The notes: generated from the sequence alone by a model not told the origin. DNA of 64,000 nt from Alkalihalobacterium chitinilyticum (GCF_029028005.1 NZ_JAOTPO010000002.1:124001-188000); one strand, 5' to 3'; positions 1 to 13,796 are shown, counted from the first letter of the stretch. Translations and numbers: made by a program.

Positions 1-611
1 ATGCTGAAATTACGAATGATGATGTCATTCGCCGAAAAGATAACCCTTATAGTCCTGTAGGTGGATTATCCGTCCTATTTGGGAACCTAGCTCCAGATGG
101 TGGAGTTATAAAAGTAGGGGCAGTTGATCCGTCGATTAAAGTGTTTGAAGGTGAAGCAATCGTCTACAACTCACAAGAGGAAGCACTTGAAGGGATCAAT
201 AATGGGGATGTAAAAGCTGGTCATGTCGTGGTCATTCGTTATGAAGGCCCTAAAGGTGGTCCGGGAATGCCAGAAATGCTAGCGCCGACTTCATCGATTG
301 TTGGACGCGGTCTAGGTACAAAGGTTGCTCTCATTACAGACGGACGTTTTTCTGGTGCTTCAAGAGGAATTTCAATCGGCCATATTAGTCCAGAAGCTGC
401 TGAAGGCGGACCGATTGCTTTTGTTGAAAATGGAGATACGATTACTCTTGATTTAACAAATCGTTCTATCACATTAAATGTCGATGACAAGGAATTAGCT
501 AATAGAAGAGAAAATTGGAAAGAGCCTGAACCTAAAATTAAAAAAGGTTATCTCGCTCGTTATTCAAAGCTTGTCACATCTGCCAATACTGGCGGGGTTA
601 TGAAAATATAA
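1..611 (+). CDS. ilvD: Dihydroxy-acid dehydratase, C-terminal part (5' truncated by window)
   Basis: The reading frame is open from the window edge (first complete codon at base 3) and gives about 202 residues, roughly the last third of a family that is usually near 560 residues. IlvD is the Fe-S enzyme that dehydrates dihydroxy-acids to the 2-keto acid precursors of valine, isoleucine and leucine. Recognisable C-terminal signatures are the segment [14 protein letters not shown] and [23 protein letters not shown], the latter typical of the IlvD/Edd family. It lies directly upstream of the T-box leader of ilvB, so the whole ilvD-ilvBNC-leuABCD set is contiguous here. There is no clear terminator between its stop and the T-box leader, so readthrough from ilvD into the leader is possible. 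The identification is secure; only the truncation limits it. Confidence 0.95.
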   Translation, partial: AEITNDDVIRRKDNPYSPVGGLSVLFGNLAPDGGVIKVGAVDPSIKVFEGEAIVYNSQEEALEGINNGDVKAGHVVVIRYEGPKGGPGMPEMLAPTSSIVGRGLGTKVALITDGRFSGASRGISIGHISPEAAEGGPIAFVENGDTITLDLTNRSITLNVDDKELANRRENWKEPEPKIKKGYLARYSKLVTSANTGGVMKI

Positions 612-640
612 ACAAATAGAAAAAAAGAACATAGAGGTAA

Positions 641-942
641 AAACGTTGAAGAGGAAAAGTAGTTGAAAAGGATCAGCATCCACAGAGAGCCGCTTATGCT
701 GAGAGGCGGCGATGCTCCTTTCGATGAACTCACCTCGGAGTGCCAATTCGAACGTAAGCTAGTAGGGTTGGTCGGGTGTTCACTGCACTCGTTATTAAAA
801 CTGGACGTCCGGTTATACTCACGTCCATGAGGTGGCATTTGTAAAAGTGTCATAAAAAAGGGTGGTACCGTGGAAAGAAAACATCTTTTCACCCCTTCTA
901 GTAGGACCAATAGGTTCATGATGGGGTGAGAAGGTGTTTTTT
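641..942 (+). promoter_or_regulatory. T-box leader (leucine-type) of the ilv-leu operon
   Basis: The element starts with an AGTA S-turn motif of stem I (658-661). A likely specifier loop reads GAA-CTC-ACC (codon CTC, Leu, at 729-731). The T-box core AAGGGTGGTACCGTGG is at 858-873, and an intrinsic terminator follows: arms AACATCTTTTCACCCC (880-895) and GGGGTGAGAAGGTGTT (923-938), then a T run. Known T-boxes antiterminate when uncharged cognate tRNA binds; the CTC specifier predicts leucine limitation, as for the B. subtilis ilv-leu operon. The core and terminator are seen directly. The specifier assignment is inferred from position. Confidence 0.9.
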
Positions 943-1034
943 ATTTGGTAATAAGAAAGGTTTTTTCTTTCTTAAAATATATAAATTTTTAAATATGAAT
1001 TAAAAAATCAACTGGTAGTAGGGAGGAAGAAAAA

Positions 1035-2755
1035 GTGAGTACCAAGTTGAGAAACAAAGAGCTAAATGTAGTAGAGGAGAAGCAGCCAGTTTCAGGGTCT
1101 AGCATGTTGATTAAAGCTTTAGCTAAAGAAGGTGTAGATGTTATCTTTGGCTATCCAGGCGGGGCAATTCTACCGACATATGATGAAATCTATAAATCAG
1201 GTATTCGTCATATTCTAGCTCGCCATGAACAAGGAGCTATTCACGCTGCAGAAGGGTACGCAAGAGTTTCAGGAAAACCAGGAGTATGTATTGTTACATC
1301 AGGCCCAGGGGCTACAAATGTAGTTACAGGAATTGCCGATGCGTTGATTGATTCTTTACCACTTGTTGTGATCACAGGTCAAGTTGCTACTTCGGTCATT
1401 GGAACAGATGCCTTTCAAGAAGCAGATATGATTGGGATTACAATGCCAATTACAAAACATAACTTTCAAGTAAGAACAATAGAAGACCTTCCGAGAATTA
1501 TGAAGGAAGCATTCCACATTGCAACAACAGGGCGACCGGGTCCAGTCCTTATTGATTTACCTAAGGATGTTTCGGTGGCGACAGGTTTCTTTGATTATGA
1601 CAAGGAAGTCGATTTACCAGGTTATCAACCGACGGTAGTACCAAATAAATTGCAAATAAGAAAGCTTGCTGAAGCTGTTGCGGAAGCGAAAAAGCCATGT
1701 ATTTTATCGGGGGCTGGCGTTCTTCATGCACATGCTTACGATGAATTATTTGAATATGCTGAAAAAATGCGTATTCCGGTTGCAAGTACGTTACTTGGGC
1801 TTGGTGCTTTTCCAGGAGAACATGAACTATTTTTAGGAATGGCAGGCATGCACGGAACATACGTAGCAAATATGGCTATCCATCAAAGTGATCTGCTCAT
1901 TAGCATAGGTGCACGTTTTGATGATCGATTAACAGGAGCATTACAACATTTTGCACCGAGTGCAAAAATCGCTCACATTGATATCGACCCAGCTGAAATC
2001 GGGAAAAACGTGGAAACACACATTCCAGTTGTTGGAGATGCCAAAGCAGCATTGAAAATGTTGTTGGAGGAAAATGGATCTGCTGGTGAAACAGGAGTTT
2101 GGTTAGCTGAGTTAGACAAGATGAAAGCTGAATATCCGCTTTGGTACAAAGAAGATGGAGAAACGATTAAGCCGCAAAAGCTTATGGAAGTAATCTACGA
2201 AGTAACAAATGGTGAAGCGATTGTCACTACCGATGTAGGGCAGCACCAGATGTGGGCAGCGCAGTTTTTGAAGTTTAATAAACCAAATCGTTGGGTTACA
2301 TCAGGTGGCTTAGGAACGATGGGCTTCGGTTTCCCAGCAGCGATTGGAGCACAATTTGCTGAACCTCATACACCTGTTATCTCCATATTAGGAGACGCTG
2401 GCTTTCAAATGACAGCTCAAGAGCTTTCTATTCTGCAAGATTTAAACCTGCCAGTTAAGATCATTATCGTCAATAACTCTTCACTCGGTATGGTTCGTCA
2501 ATGGCAACAACTCTTCTATGAAGAGCGCTACTCTAATTCAGTATTTAACACACAACCTAACTTTGTGAAACTAGCAGAAGCTTATGACGTAAAAGGAATG
2601 CGAATTGATAAAGTTGAGGATGTCAAAGGAGCATTAGAAGAGGCACTTGCACATGACGGTCCAGTCTTAATGGACTTTAGAGTTACTCAAGTAGAGAACG
2701 TATATCCAATGATTGCTCCTGGTAAAGGTCAGCATGAAATGGAGGGAATTAAACC

Positions 2756-2759
<4 letters not shown>
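1035..2759 (+). CDS. ilvB: Acetolactate synthase large (catalytic) subunit
   Basis: This is the thiamine-diphosphate- and FAD-dependent enzyme that condenses two pyruvates (or pyruvate plus 2-ketobutyrate), the first common step of branched-chain amino acid synthesis. The 574 residues match the family length. The N-terminal ThDP domain holds the catalytic-Glu region ([18 protein letters not shown], residues about 63-80). The C-terminal ThDP/Mg site is seen as [15 protein letters not shown] followed by [13 protein letters not shown] (about residues 452-490). The start is GTG with GGGAGGAAG 5-13 bases upstream. It is the first gene after the T-box leader and overlaps ilvN by 4 bases, which fits translational coupling of the catalytic and regulatory subunits. 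Confidence 0.97.
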
Positions 2760-5886
<3,127 letters not shown>

Positions 5887-5913
5887 TGGATGAATGAGTG
5901 GGAGATGAGTGAA

Positions 5914-7002
5914 TTGAAAAAAAAGATTACCGTTTTACCTGGTGACGGAATTGGCCCTGAGGTCATCCAAGGGGCTCTCCAAGTACTAGACGCAATAGCA
6001 AACAAATACAATCATGAGTTTGAATATACTTACGCTAAAATTGGTGGAATTGCGATCGATGAATGTGATACTCCGCTTCCACAAGAAACGATTGATGCTT
6101 GTAAAGCAAGTGACGGGGTTCTTCTTGGAGCTGTTGGAGGACCAAAGTGGGATACGTTGCCTGGTCATATGAGACCAGAAAAAGGATTACTCGGTATTCG
6201 TAAAGAGTTAGACCTTTTTGCTAATTTACGCCCAGTAACAGCACATGACAGTTTAGCTGACTCTTCAACATTAAAGAGGGAAGTTATTGACGGTGTAGAC
6301 TTAATGATCGTTCGTGAATTAACGAGTGGCTTATACTTTGGAGAACCGCGTGAACGTCGCGAAGAAGGTGACGATTTAGTTGTTGTAGATACGTTAGCTT
6401 ACAAGCGCAGTGAGATTGAACGTATTATGAAGCAAGGCTTTGAATTAGCAAGAGTCCGTAATAAGAAGTTAACTTCAGTAGACAAAGCGAATGTCTTAGA
6501 ATCAAGCCGTGTATGGCGTGAAGTTGCGATTGAAGTTGGAAAAGAATATCCAGATGTTGAGCTAGATCATATGCTAGTCGATAACGCAGCGATGCAATTA
6601 ATCCGCAATCCAAAGCAGTTTGATGTGATGGTAACAGAGAACATGTTTGGGGATATTCTGAGTGATGAAGCTTCGATGCTTACGGGATCACTAGGAATGC
6701 TTCCTTCTGCAAGTATCGGAAGCGGTGGACCAGGTCTATATGAGCCTATTCACGGATCAGCTCCTGACATTGCAGGACAAAACAAAGCGAATCCGCTTGC
6801 GACAATTGCCTCGGTTGCTATGATGCTTAAGTATTCGTTTGGAATGGCTGAAGAAGCGAATGCAATTGATCAAGCAATTAGTGAAGTACTAGAAGCTGGT
6901 TTCCGTACAGGTGATATCGCGAATCCAGGGGAAGAAGTTCTTTCAACGACAGAAATGACAGCAAAAGTTATAGAGTTAATCAAAGGGGAAGTAGTCGTAT
7001 AA
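5914..7002 (+). CDS. leuB: 3-isopropylmalate dehydrogenase
   Basis: This is the NAD-dependent oxidative decarboxylase of 3-isopropylmalate, third step of leucine synthesis. I chose the TTG at 5914 (protein begins [17 protein letters not shown], 362 residues) because GGGAG lies nine bases upstream and the homologous enzyme starts the same way; ATGs at 5890 and 5905 are in frame but have no usable RBS. Substrate and metal residues are seen in LFANLRPV, the Tyr-containing [32 protein letters not shown] and [22 protein letters not shown] (the last near residue 240). The gene follows leuA with almost no gap. Confidence 0.95.
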   Translation: MKKKITVLPGDGIGPEVIQGALQVLDAIANKYNHEFEYTYAKIGGIAIDECDTPLPQETIDACKASDGVLLGAVGGPKWDTLPGHMRPEKGLLGIRKELDLFANLRPVTAHDSLADSSTLKREVIDGVDLMIVRELTSGLYFGEPRERREEGDDLVVVDTLAYKRSEIERIMKQGFELARVRNKKLTSVDKANVLESSRVWREVAIEVGKEYPDVELDHMLVDNAAMQLIRNPKQFDVMVTENMFGDILSDEASMLTGSLGMLPSASIGSGGPGLYEPIHGSAPDIAGQNKANPLATIASVAMMLKYSFGMAEEANAIDQAISEVLEAGFRTGDIANPGEEVLSTTEMTAKVIELIKGEVVV

Positions 7003-7026
7003 AATTCGTTTACGGCAGAGGAGAAG

Positions 7027-7059
7027 AAGATCCGAGAGTAAATGACAATCTTGGATCTT
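7027..7059 (+). other. Intercistronic hairpin between leuB and leuC
   Basis: Arms AAGATCC (7027-7033) and GGATCTT (7053-7059) enclose a second short pairing AGA/TCT, giving an approximately 10-bp stem with one mismatch. A T-rich stretch comes only about nine bases later, so it is a poor terminator. It may protect or process the message between leuB and leuC. Function is inference. Confidence 0.35.
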
Positions 7060-7102
7060 TGGAACTCTTTTTATGGAAAATATGAAAGTGAGGAAGAGGA
7101 GA

Positions 7103-8515
7103 ATGACACCAAAAACAATTATCGAAAAGATTTGGGAAAACCATACTGTTCTAGATGAGCCCGGTAAACCGAATCTATTATATATTGATTTGCATATGGT
7201 TCATGAAGTTACTTCACCGCAAGCGTTTGAAGGTCTTCGAATTAATGGTCGAAAAGTCCGCCGTCCGGATTTAACGTTTGCTACAATGGATCACAACGTG
7301 CCGACAGTAGACCGCTTTAACGTGACAGACCCTATTGCTAAAAAGCAAATGGAAACGTTAGAAAACAACTGTAACGAGTTTGGTATTACGGTTGCCGGTA
7401 TTGATAGTCCTGATAACGGGATTGTTCATGTTATTGGACCAGAGCTTGGCTTGACACAACCAGGAAAAACGATCGTTTGTGGCGATAGTCATACAGCTAC
7501 CCACGGTGCCTTCGGTGCATTAGCATTCGGAATTGGTACGAGTGAAGTAGAGCATGTGTTAGCAACGCAATCATTGTGGCAAAGTAAACCGAAAACGTTA
7601 GAAGTACGGGTTAACGGACGTCTTTCACAAGGAATTACAGCAAAAGATGTGATTTTAGCAATTATCTCTAAATTCGGTGTAGATTTCGGAACTGGATATG
7701 TTATGGAATATACAGGGGAAGCGATCCACGGAATGACGATGGAAGAACGTATGACGATCTGTAATATGTCAATTGAAGCTGGAGCAAAGGCTGGTTTAAT
7801 TAGTCCAGACCAAGTGACATATGATTATTTAAAAGGGCGCGAGTATGTTCCTGAAGGTGAAGAGTTTGATAAAGCAGTTGAAAAATGGAAGGCCTTAGCG
7901 ACAGATGAAGGTGCAGTATATGATCATTCTGTTGTGATTGAAGCGGATGAAATTCAACCAATGGTAACTTGGGGTACAAACCCGGCACAAGGTATTGGAA
8001 TCCATCAGCCAATCCCAAGTCCAGATGATGTTGAAGCAACATCGGAGAAAAAAGCAATTGAGCAGGCGCTTGAGTACATGGGTCTAGAGCCTGGAACAAA
8101 GATGTCAGAAGTTGCTATTCAACACGTATTTATCGGATCATGTACGAACTCCCGCATGAGTGACCTTCGAGCAGCAGCAGCAGTTGCGAAAGGAAGAAAA
8201 GTGGCAGAAGGTGTTCGTGCAATTGTTGTACCTGGTTCACAAAAAATCAAACAACGTGCTGAAGATGAAGGATTAGATCAAATCTTTATCGAGGCTGGTT
8301 TTGAATGGCGTGAGTCTGGATGTAGTATGTGTTTAAGTATGAACCCAGATTTTGTTCCTGAAGGAGAGCGTTGTGCGTCTACTTCAAACCGTAACTTTGA
8401 AGGGCGTCAAGGTAAAGGGGCGAGAACACATCTTGTGAGTCCAGCGATGGCTGCAGCTGCGGCAATCAACGGCAAATTTGTGGATGTTCGTACGTTAGAG
8501 AAATCCCCAGTTTAA
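7103..8515 (+). CDS. leuC: 3-isopropylmalate dehydratase large subunit
   Basis: With LeuD it forms the Fe-S isomerase that interconverts 2- and 3-isopropylmalate. The ATG at 7103 is chosen (470 residues, normal length) because AGGAAGAGG lies just upstream and the protein then starts [14 protein letters not shown] as in relatives; an in-frame ATG ten codons earlier lacks an RBS. Aconitase-fold cluster ligands are seen in [15 protein letters not shown] (near residue 345) and [10 protein letters not shown] (near residue 410). The 100-base gap after leuB contains a hairpin but no strong terminator. Confidence 0.96.
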   Translation: MTPKTIIEKIWENHTVLDEPGKPNLLYIDLHMVHEVTSPQAFEGLRINGRKVRRPDLTFATMDHNVPTVDRFNVTDPIAKKQMETLENNCNEFGITVAGIDSPDNGIVHVIGPELGLTQPGKTIVCGDSHTATHGAFGALAFGIGTSEVEHVLATQSLWQSKPKTLEVRVNGRLSQGITAKDVILAIISKFGVDFGTGYVMEYTGEAIHGMTMEERMTICNMSIEAGAKAGLISPDQVTYDYLKGREYVPEGEEFDKAVEKWKALATDEGAVYDHSVVIEADEIQPMVTWGTNPAQGIGIHQPIPSPDDVEATSEKKAIEQALEYMGLEPGTKMSEVAIQHVFIGSCTNSRMSDLRAAAAVAKGRKVAEGVRAIVVPGSQKIKQRAEDEGLDQIFIEAGFEWRESGCSMCLSMNPDFVPEGERCASTSNRNFEGRQGKGARTHLVSPAMAAAAAINGKFVDVRTLEKSPV

Positions 8516-8589
8516 TCTTTTATCTAAAAATCGCTAAGGCGTAATTCTAATAAATCAATCTTTATCAATAGTAGAAGAAGGTGGAATAT

Positions 8590-9174
8590 ATGGAACCTAT
8601 CGTTGTTCATACAGGAAAAGCGGCCGGAATGAATCGTGTTAATGTAGATACGGATCAAATCATTCCGAAACAGTTTTTAAAGCGTATCGAGCGTACTGGA
8701 TTTGGAAAGTTCTTATTCTTTGACTGGCGTTATAATGCTGACGGGACAGACAACCCGAACTTTGAATTAAACCAGCTTCATAATCAAGGTTCAACGATTT
8801 TAGTAGCAGCACATAACTTTGGCTGCGGGTCATCTCGTGAACATGCGCCTTGGGCATTGCAAGACTATGGATTTAAAGTAGTTATCTCACCAAGCTTTGC
8901 GGATATCTTTTACAATAACTGCTTCAAGAATGGGATCCTGCCGATTCGTTTAGACGAAAATCAAGTTTATGAACTGATTGAAAAAGCAGACAAAGATATT
9001 TACGAATTGACAGTAAATCTGAAAGATCAAAAGATTACAGATGCTGAAGGTTTTGAAGCTTCTTTTGAAATCGATCCATATTGGAAAGAAATGCTTTTAA
9101 ACGGCTGGGATGAAATCGGATTAACATTACGTTATGAAGATAAGATCACTGAATACGAAAAAGCAAATGCATAA
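8590..9174 (+). CDS. leuD: 3-isopropylmalate dehydratase small subunit
   Basis: This is the swivelling-domain partner of LeuC. The start ATG at 8590 gives 194 residues beginning MEPIVVHTGKAAGMNRVNVD; GAAGGTGG sits about six bases upstream, so the in-frame GTG at 8581 is less likely. Family signatures are TDQIIPKQFLKRIERTG and NFGCGSSREHAPWALQ (about residues 76-91). It is the last gene of the ilv-leu operon and is followed by an intrinsic terminator at 9182-9211. Confidence 0.96.
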   Translation: MEPIVVHTGKAAGMNRVNVDTDQIIPKQFLKRIERTGFGKFLFFDWRYNADGTDNPNFELNQLHNQGSTILVAAHNFGCGSSREHAPWALQDYGFKVVISPSFADIFYNNCFKNGILPIRLDENQVYELIEKADKDIYELTVNLKDQKITDAEGFEASFEIDPYWKEMLLNGWDEIGLTLRYEDKITEYEKANA

Positions 9175-9181
9175 TATAAAG

Positions 9182-9211
9182 AAAGCTGAGGAACATTTCC
9201 TCAGCTTTTGA
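9182..9211 (+). terminator. Intrinsic terminator of the ilv-leu operon
   Basis: The arms AAAGCTGAGGA and TCCTCAGCTTT pair perfectly around a short ACATT-type loop and run directly into a short T stretch, eight bases after the leuD stop. Confidence 0.85.
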
Positions 9212-9490
9212 TCCTCTTTGGTTCCATTTCAGATCATAAAACAAAAAAATAATGGGAAAATAACCTTAATACCTTCTAAATTCTCTTTTTAGGAGGTAAA
9301 ATTAAAGAGAGAATTGAAAACGCTTCCATATAAAAATGCATGTTGAGAGTTAGTTGATTTTCCATATAATTTTTACAAGTTTTAAGCTAGATTTTACACT
9401 AGTTTCTACTATATAAAGGTTTGTATTTCAACTTACTACCTGTTAGACTTATTAGTAAATGGTCAATAAATCCAAGAGTGGAGCGTTCAT
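9212..9490. other. Intergenic region before ysoA
   Basis: No gene is supported. An imperfect inverted repeat (about 9278-9313, AATTCTCTTT and AAAGAGAGAATT) encloses a consensus AGGAGGTAAA Shine-Dalgarno sequence that is followed by no convincing reading frame. AT-rich candidate -10 hexamers are present but no well-spaced -35 could be assigned, so I mark no promoter. Confidence 0.4.
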
Positions 9491-10534
9491 ATGAATGATG
9501 AAACGAAAAGTAAAGAACAAAATGTGATTCCATTTCCTGGAGTTGGTGAAAAACTTGTTGAGAAAGGAATGGCTTCATTAAAAGAGAAACGTTTACAAGA
9601 TGCACTAGACGATTTTCAGCAAGCATTAAAATATGATCAAAGTCACCCTCAAGCTCGATACGGAGTTGTTCTTACATATATTGAATTAGGTCAGCTGGAT
9701 GATGCGGTAGCCGAAAGTAAACGAATGCTTCAAGAGGGGATTGGAGACTATTTTGATGTTTTACAAGTTCATGTCTCTTTACTAGTACAATTAGCGTGTT
9801 ACGAAGAAGTGGTGACGATGCTCGAAGCAGTGTTGGTTGAAGGAAAGGTACCTTCAAACCAAGCTGAGACGTTGTACCAATTATTACATTTTAGTCGGCA
9901 AATGAGTGAAGATGGACCTATTATAGAGGATACAGTGATCAACCTCCAAGAAAAAGAGGAAGAGCCACCAATTGAGCAATTGAACTTGTTAGAAGATCCT
10001 GATGTAAAAAAACAATGGGCAGCTATTCAAAAGCTGAAAAAACACAACCACCCACATGTCTTAGAAAAATACTTAGAATACCTTAAAGATGAAGAAAAAG
10101 ATCTAGTCCTTAAAACATTTATCTTACAAAGTCTTAAAGATAAGAACATAGAAGACCAAGTTGAAATCAGGAAACTAGACCAAGTTAAATACATAAATCC
10201 TCAAGAATTAAATGATCTATTTGAAAATCCTTTTGGTCAAAAAGTGGCTAGTATTATTACATATCAGTTAGAACAAGACAATCCGAGCTTAAAAGACATG
10301 GTGTTGCAATTATGGTGGCAGTATTTATTCGCACTCGTTCCCTTTCTCCCGCAGCCACAAGATGAGAACATTTGGGCAGGGGCAGTTCATCTAGTAGTGA
10401 TAGAAAGCTTAGGCGGCGAATTTGATGAAAATGAAATTTCAAACCTGTACAATGTCAATGTACAAGAGTTAGTAAAGGCGGCCAATGAACTCGTTGAAGT
10501 CGAAGAGCAGGTATTTCAAGGGGTTGAGATGTAA
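9491..10534 (+). CDS. ysoA: TPR-repeat protein, YsoA-like
   Basis: The protein has 347 residues and no signal peptide, so it should be cytosolic. Residues about 22-60 (KGMASLKEKRLQDALDDFQQ and onward) and about 57-125 read as tetratricopeptide helical pairs with the usual small-residue/Tyr/Ala spacing; the middle is acidic and charged, and the C-terminus is helical. In B. subtilis the TPR gene ysoA occupies exactly this place between leuD and tig, which is the main basis for the name. No enzymatic motif is visible; TPR proteins are usually protein-binding scaffolds. Its biological role is not known to me. The next gene, tig, has its own promoter. Confidence 0.8.
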   Translation: MNDETKSKEQNVIPFPGVGEKLVEKGMASLKEKRLQDALDDFQQALKYDQSHPQARYGVVLTYIELGQLDDAVAESKRMLQEGIGDYFDVLQVHVSLLVQLACYEEVVTMLEAVLVEGKVPSNQAETLYQLLHFSRQMSEDGPIIEDTVINLQEKEEEPPIEQLNLLEDPDVKKQWAAIQKLKKHNHPHVLEKYLEYLKDEEKDLVLKTFILQSLKDKNIEDQVEIRKLDQVKYINPQELNDLFENPFGQKVASIITYQLEQDNPSLKDMVLQLWWQYLFALVPFLPQPQDENIWAGAVHLVVIESLGGEFDENEISNLYNVNVQELVKAANELVEVEEQVFQGVEM

Positions 10535-10552
10535 ATCTGTATTGAACTTTTC

Positions 10553-10580
10553 TTGAAATGCTTCTCTAGTATGTTATAAT
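10553..10580 (+). promoter_or_regulatory. SigA-type promoter of tig
   Basis: TTGAAA (10553-10558), 16 bases, then TATAAT (10575-10580) preceded by TGT, an extended -10. It lies about 66 bases before the tig start. Confidence 0.7.
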
Positions 10581-10646
10581 AGAGTGGTTGTCAAGTATAT
10601 ATATTAGTCGGAATGAATGTATTTATAAGTTGGAGGGAAATAATTA

Positions 10647-11942
10647 ATGACTGCTAAATGGGAAAAGTTAGAAGGAAACAACGGTGTCTTAACTATTGAA
10701 GTTGACGCTGAAAAAGTAGATGTAGCTTTAAATGAAGCATTTAAAAAAGTTAGTCAAAAAGTAAATGTACCTGGATTCCGTAAAGGGAAAATTCCTCGTC
10801 CATTATTCGAGCAACGTTTTGGTGTAGAGTCTTTATACCAAGATGCTCTTGATATTTTATTACCAGAAGCTTATATGGCTGCAATTCAAGAAACAGGTAT
10901 TGAGCCTGTAGATCGTCCTGACATCGATGTCGAGCAAATGGAAAAAGGTTCAAGCCTAATTTTTAAAGCGACAGTAGTTGTAAAACCAGAAGTAGAACTT
11001 GGTGAATACAAAGGCTTAGAAGTAGAAGCTGTTGACACTGCAGTTACTGATGAAGATGTAGATGCAGAGTTAAAGCAAATTCAAGAGCGTCAAGCTGAGC
11101 TTGTTGTTGTTGAAGAGGGTACTGTTGGTGAAGGTGATACAGCGGTTATCGACTTTGAAGGATTTATTGATGGAGAAGCTTTCGAAGGTGGAAAAGGTGA
11201 TAACTATCCACTAGAAATCGGTTCTGGTCAATTTATTCCAGGATTTGAAGAGCAATTAATCGGCTTAAAATCTGGTGAAGAAAAAGATGTTGAAGTTTCT
11301 TTCCCTGAAGAATATCATTCAGAAGACTTAGCTGGAAAAGCTGCTACATTCAAAGTAACACTTCACGAAGTTAAGCGTAAAGAGCTTCCTGAGCTTAACG
11401 ACGAGTTTGCTAAAGATGTAGATGAAGAAGTTGAAACTCTTGAGGATTTAAAGAAAAACTTAAGAGAAAAATTAGAAACATCTAAAGCTCAACAAGCAGA
11501 AAACCAAAAACGTGATACTGTTGTTGAAAAAGCAGCAGAAAACGCAACGGTTGATATCCCAGCTGCAATGGTTGAGACGGAAACAGACCGTATGCTTCAA
11601 GAATTTGGACAACGCCTGCAAATGCAAGGAATGAACCTTGAAATGTATGCACAATTCACAGGTACTGACGAAGCTGGTATGCGTGAACAGTTCAAAGTAG
11701 ATGCTGAGAAGCGTGTTAAAGTGAACTTAACATTAGAGGCAATTGCACAAGCTGAAAACATCGAAGTAACTGACGAAGATGTTGACAAAGAGCTTGAGAA
11801 AATGTCTGAAATGTACAAGCGTTCTGTAGAGGAAATTAAATCTTTACTTGCTGCTCAAGGCGGTACAAACGCGATTAAAGAAGACTTAAAAGTACAAAAA
11901 GCAGTAGAACTACTTGTTGAAAATAGTAAAACTGCTGAATAA
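10647..11942 (+). CDS. tig: Trigger factor, ribosome-associated chaperone and prolyl isomerase
   Basis: It binds nascent chains at the ribosome exit tunnel. The 431 residues show all three domains: the N-terminal ribosome-binding domain with the signature [17 protein letters not shown] (about residues 43-59), the FKBP-type isomerase domain (about 160-245, with [14 protein letters not shown] and [16 protein letters not shown]), and the helical C-terminal chaperone arms (about 260-425). RBS GGAGGGAAA precedes the ATG. It has its own extended -10 promoter and a terminator right after the stop, so it appears monocistronic. Confidence 0.97.
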   Translation: MTAKWEKLEGNNGVLTIEVDAEKVDVALNEAFKKVSQKVNVPGFRKGKIPRPLFEQRFGVESLYQDALDILLPEAYMAAIQETGIEPVDRPDIDVEQMEKGSSLIFKATVVVKPEVELGEYKGLEVEAVDTAVTDEDVDAELKQIQERQAELVVVEEGTVGEGDTAVIDFEGFIDGEAFEGGKGDNYPLEIGSGQFIPGFEEQLIGLKSGEEKDVEVSFPEEYHSEDLAGKAATFKVTLHEVKRKELPELNDEFAKDVDEEVETLEDLKKNLREKLETSKAQQAENQKRDTVVEKAAENATVDIPAAMVETETDRMLQEFGQRLQMQGMNLEMYAQFTGTDEAGMREQFKVDAEKRVKVNLTLEAIAQAENIEVTDEDVDKELEKMSEMYKRSVEEIKSLLAAQGGTNAIKEDLKVQKAVELLVENSKTAE

Positions 11943-11951
11943 TAAACAAAG

Positions 11952-11982
11952 AACAAGGCGCGAAGTATCGTGCCTTGTTTTA
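11952..11982 (+). terminator. Intrinsic terminator of tig
   Basis: Arms AACAAGGC and GCCTTGTT enclose a loop and are followed by TTTTA, beginning nine bases after the tig stop. Confidence 0.75.
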
Positions 11983-12439
11983 CATATATATAAGAGATAA
12001 TGTGTTTATGTTATACATATATTAAAAAAGTAATCAACTGGAAAATGCAAGTATGATTTTCGCTCTAGTTGAACAAGATGAATAGAAACGTCTCCTGTTT
12101 TTATCAATAAGCGATACATAATCTTAAAAGGTAAAAAAGAAAGAGGATTTTTTACCAGTAATCTTGAATGTACTATAGCATAGAAAATTTTACTGACATC
12201 AATTTGTAAGGCAACTTCTTTTCTTTCATGACATAAGCTTTACTATTAACGCTTCGTTACAATTTTGTGATACAATGCTATACATAATTGGGGCAAATTA
12301 GAATGTTTCTATAATAAAACACTTGATTGGTGACTTTCTAAGATTGAGGTAATCTCATTCATAAATTGGTGTTGTGATGTCGGTAAGCCAATGATGGAAA
12401 GATGCATCGGAGTGGTACAATTCTGTAAGGGGTGATACG
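11983..12439. other. Intergenic region upstream of clpX
   Basis: This is AT-rich with no supported gene. A possible extended -10 (TGATACAAT, around 12262-12270) lies about 170 bases before clpX, but the matching -35 is unclear. I could not identify a CtsR operator. Confidence 0.35.
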
Positions 12440-13705
12440 ATGTTTAAATTTAATGATGAAAAGGGACAGTTGAAGTGTTCTTTTTGTGGAAAAACGCAAG
12501 ATCAAGTTCGTAAATTAGTTGCGGGACCAGGCGTTTATATATGTGATGAATGTATCGAGTTATGTACAGAGATCGTTGAAGAAGAATTAGGAACAGAAGA
12601 AGAAGTTGAGTTCCAAGAAGTTCCTAAGCCCCATGAGATCCGTGAAATTTTAGATGACTATGTTATTGGTCAAGATAGTGCGAAAAAGTCACTATCCGTA
12701 GCTGTGTACAATCATTATAAGCGTATTAATTCTCTTGGTAAGTCTGCAGAAGATGTTGAGCTCGCTAAAAGTAATATTGCACTAATTGGACCTACCGGTA
12801 GTGGTAAAACATTATTAGCTCAAACGTTAGCGAGAATTTTAAATGTTCCGTTTGCAATTGCAGATGCGACTTCTTTAACTGAAGCAGGTTATGTTGGGGA
12901 AGATGTGGAAAACATTCTCTTGAAATTAATTCAAGCTGCTGACTACGACGTAGAGAAAGCAGAAAAAGGAATTATTTATATTGATGAGATCGATAAAGTA
13001 GCACGTAAATCAGAAAACCCATCGATTACTCGTGATGTTTCTGGTGAAGGTGTTCAACAAGCATTACTTAAAATTCTTGAAGGAACAACAGCGAGTGTAC
13101 CTCCACAAGGTGGCAGAAAGCACCCGCACCAAGAGTTCATTCAAATTGATACGACAAATATTCTCTTTATTTGTGGTGGAGCGTTTGATGGGATCGAACA
13201 AATTATTAAACGTCGCTTAGGTAAAAAAGTCATCGGTTTCGGTTCAGATATGAAACAAGAAGACTTAAAACCAGGTGAATACTTAACAAAAGTTCTTCCA
13301 GAAGACTTATTACGCTTCGGATTAATTCCTGAGTTTATCGGTCGTCTACCAGTCATTTCAAGCTTAGAGCCTTTAGATGAAGGTGCTCTAATTGAAATCT
13401 TAACGAAGCCGAAGAACGCACTAGTCAAACAATATGTAAAGTTATTAGAGATGGACGATGTTGAACTTGAATTTACAGAAGACGCACTAAGTGCAATTGC
13501 GAACAAAGCAATTGAAAGAAAAACAGGTGCACGTGGTCTCCGTTCAATTATTGAAGGAATCATGTTAGACGTAATGTTCGACTTACCGTCACGAGAAGAT
13601 ATTGCTAAATGTGTCATTACAAAAGAAGCAGTTGAAGATAACCAAATGCCGAAGCTGCTCACAAAAGACGGCGACGAAATCGAAGTACCAAAAGAAAGTG
13701 CTTAA
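12440..13705 (+). CDS. clpX: ATP-dependent Clp protease ATP-binding subunit ClpX
   Basis: This AAA+ unfoldase feeds substrates to ClpP. The 421 residues show the Cys4 zinc-binding N-domain (CSFCGKTQ and CDECIELC, residues 14-48), Walker A GPTGSGKT (about 119-126), pore loop GYVGED, Walker [11 protein letters not shown], the RKH loop (GGRKHP), and the ClpP-docking IGF loop within [21 protein letters not shown] precedes ATG. The position after tig is as in B. subtilis. The gene is followed immediately by a strong terminator and an 18-bp-arm inverted repeat. Confidence 0.98.
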   Translation: MFKFNDEKGQLKCSFCGKTQDQVRKLVAGPGVYICDECIELCTEIVEEELGTEEEVEFQEVPKPHEIREILDDYVIGQDSAKKSLSVAVYNHYKRINSLGKSAEDVELAKSNIALIGPTGSGKTLLAQTLARILNVPFAIADATSLTEAGYVGEDVENILLKLIQAADYDVEKAEKGIIYIDEIDKVARKSENPSITRDVSGEGVQQALLKILEGTTASVPPQGGRKHPHQEFIQIDTTNILFICGGAFDGIEQIIKRRLGKKVIGFGSDMKQEDLKPGEYLTKVLPEDLLRFGLIPEFIGRLPVISSLEPLDEGALIEILTKPKNALVKQYVKLLEMDDVELEFTEDALSAIANKAIERKTGARGLRSIIEGIMLDVMFDLPSREDIAKCVITKEAVEDNQMPKLLTKDGDEIEVPKESA

Positions 13706-13718
13706 ATCAAAACCCAAA

Positions 13719-13747
13719 AGAAGCTGACCCCGTCAGCTTCTTTTTTT
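13719..13747 (+). terminator. Intrinsic terminator of clpX
   Basis: Arms AAGAAGCTGA and TCAGCTTCTT enclose CCCCG and are followed by a run of seven or more T. Confidence 0.88.
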
Positions 13748-13748
13748 A

Positions 13749-13796
13749 GGTACCAGGCACCTTTATCTCTTTACTGTGATAAAGGTGCCTGGTACC
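13749..13796. repeat. Perfect 18-bp inverted repeat (REP/REPIN-like)
   Basis: Arms GGTACCAGGCACCTTTAT (13749-13766) and ATAAAGGTGCCTGGTACC (13779-13796) are perfectly complementary with a 12-base loop. The element starts one base after the T run of the clpX terminator and has no T tract of its own. GGTRCC-AGGCACC-type palindromes are, as I recall, widespread intergenic repeats in Bacillaceae; that and any link to RAYT transposases is an inference. Confidence 0.75.

Noticed and set aside
970-1015. CodY box before ilvB
   Set aside because: The AT-rich stretch has only a loose match to AATTTTCWGAAAATT, not better than expected by chance in such sequence.
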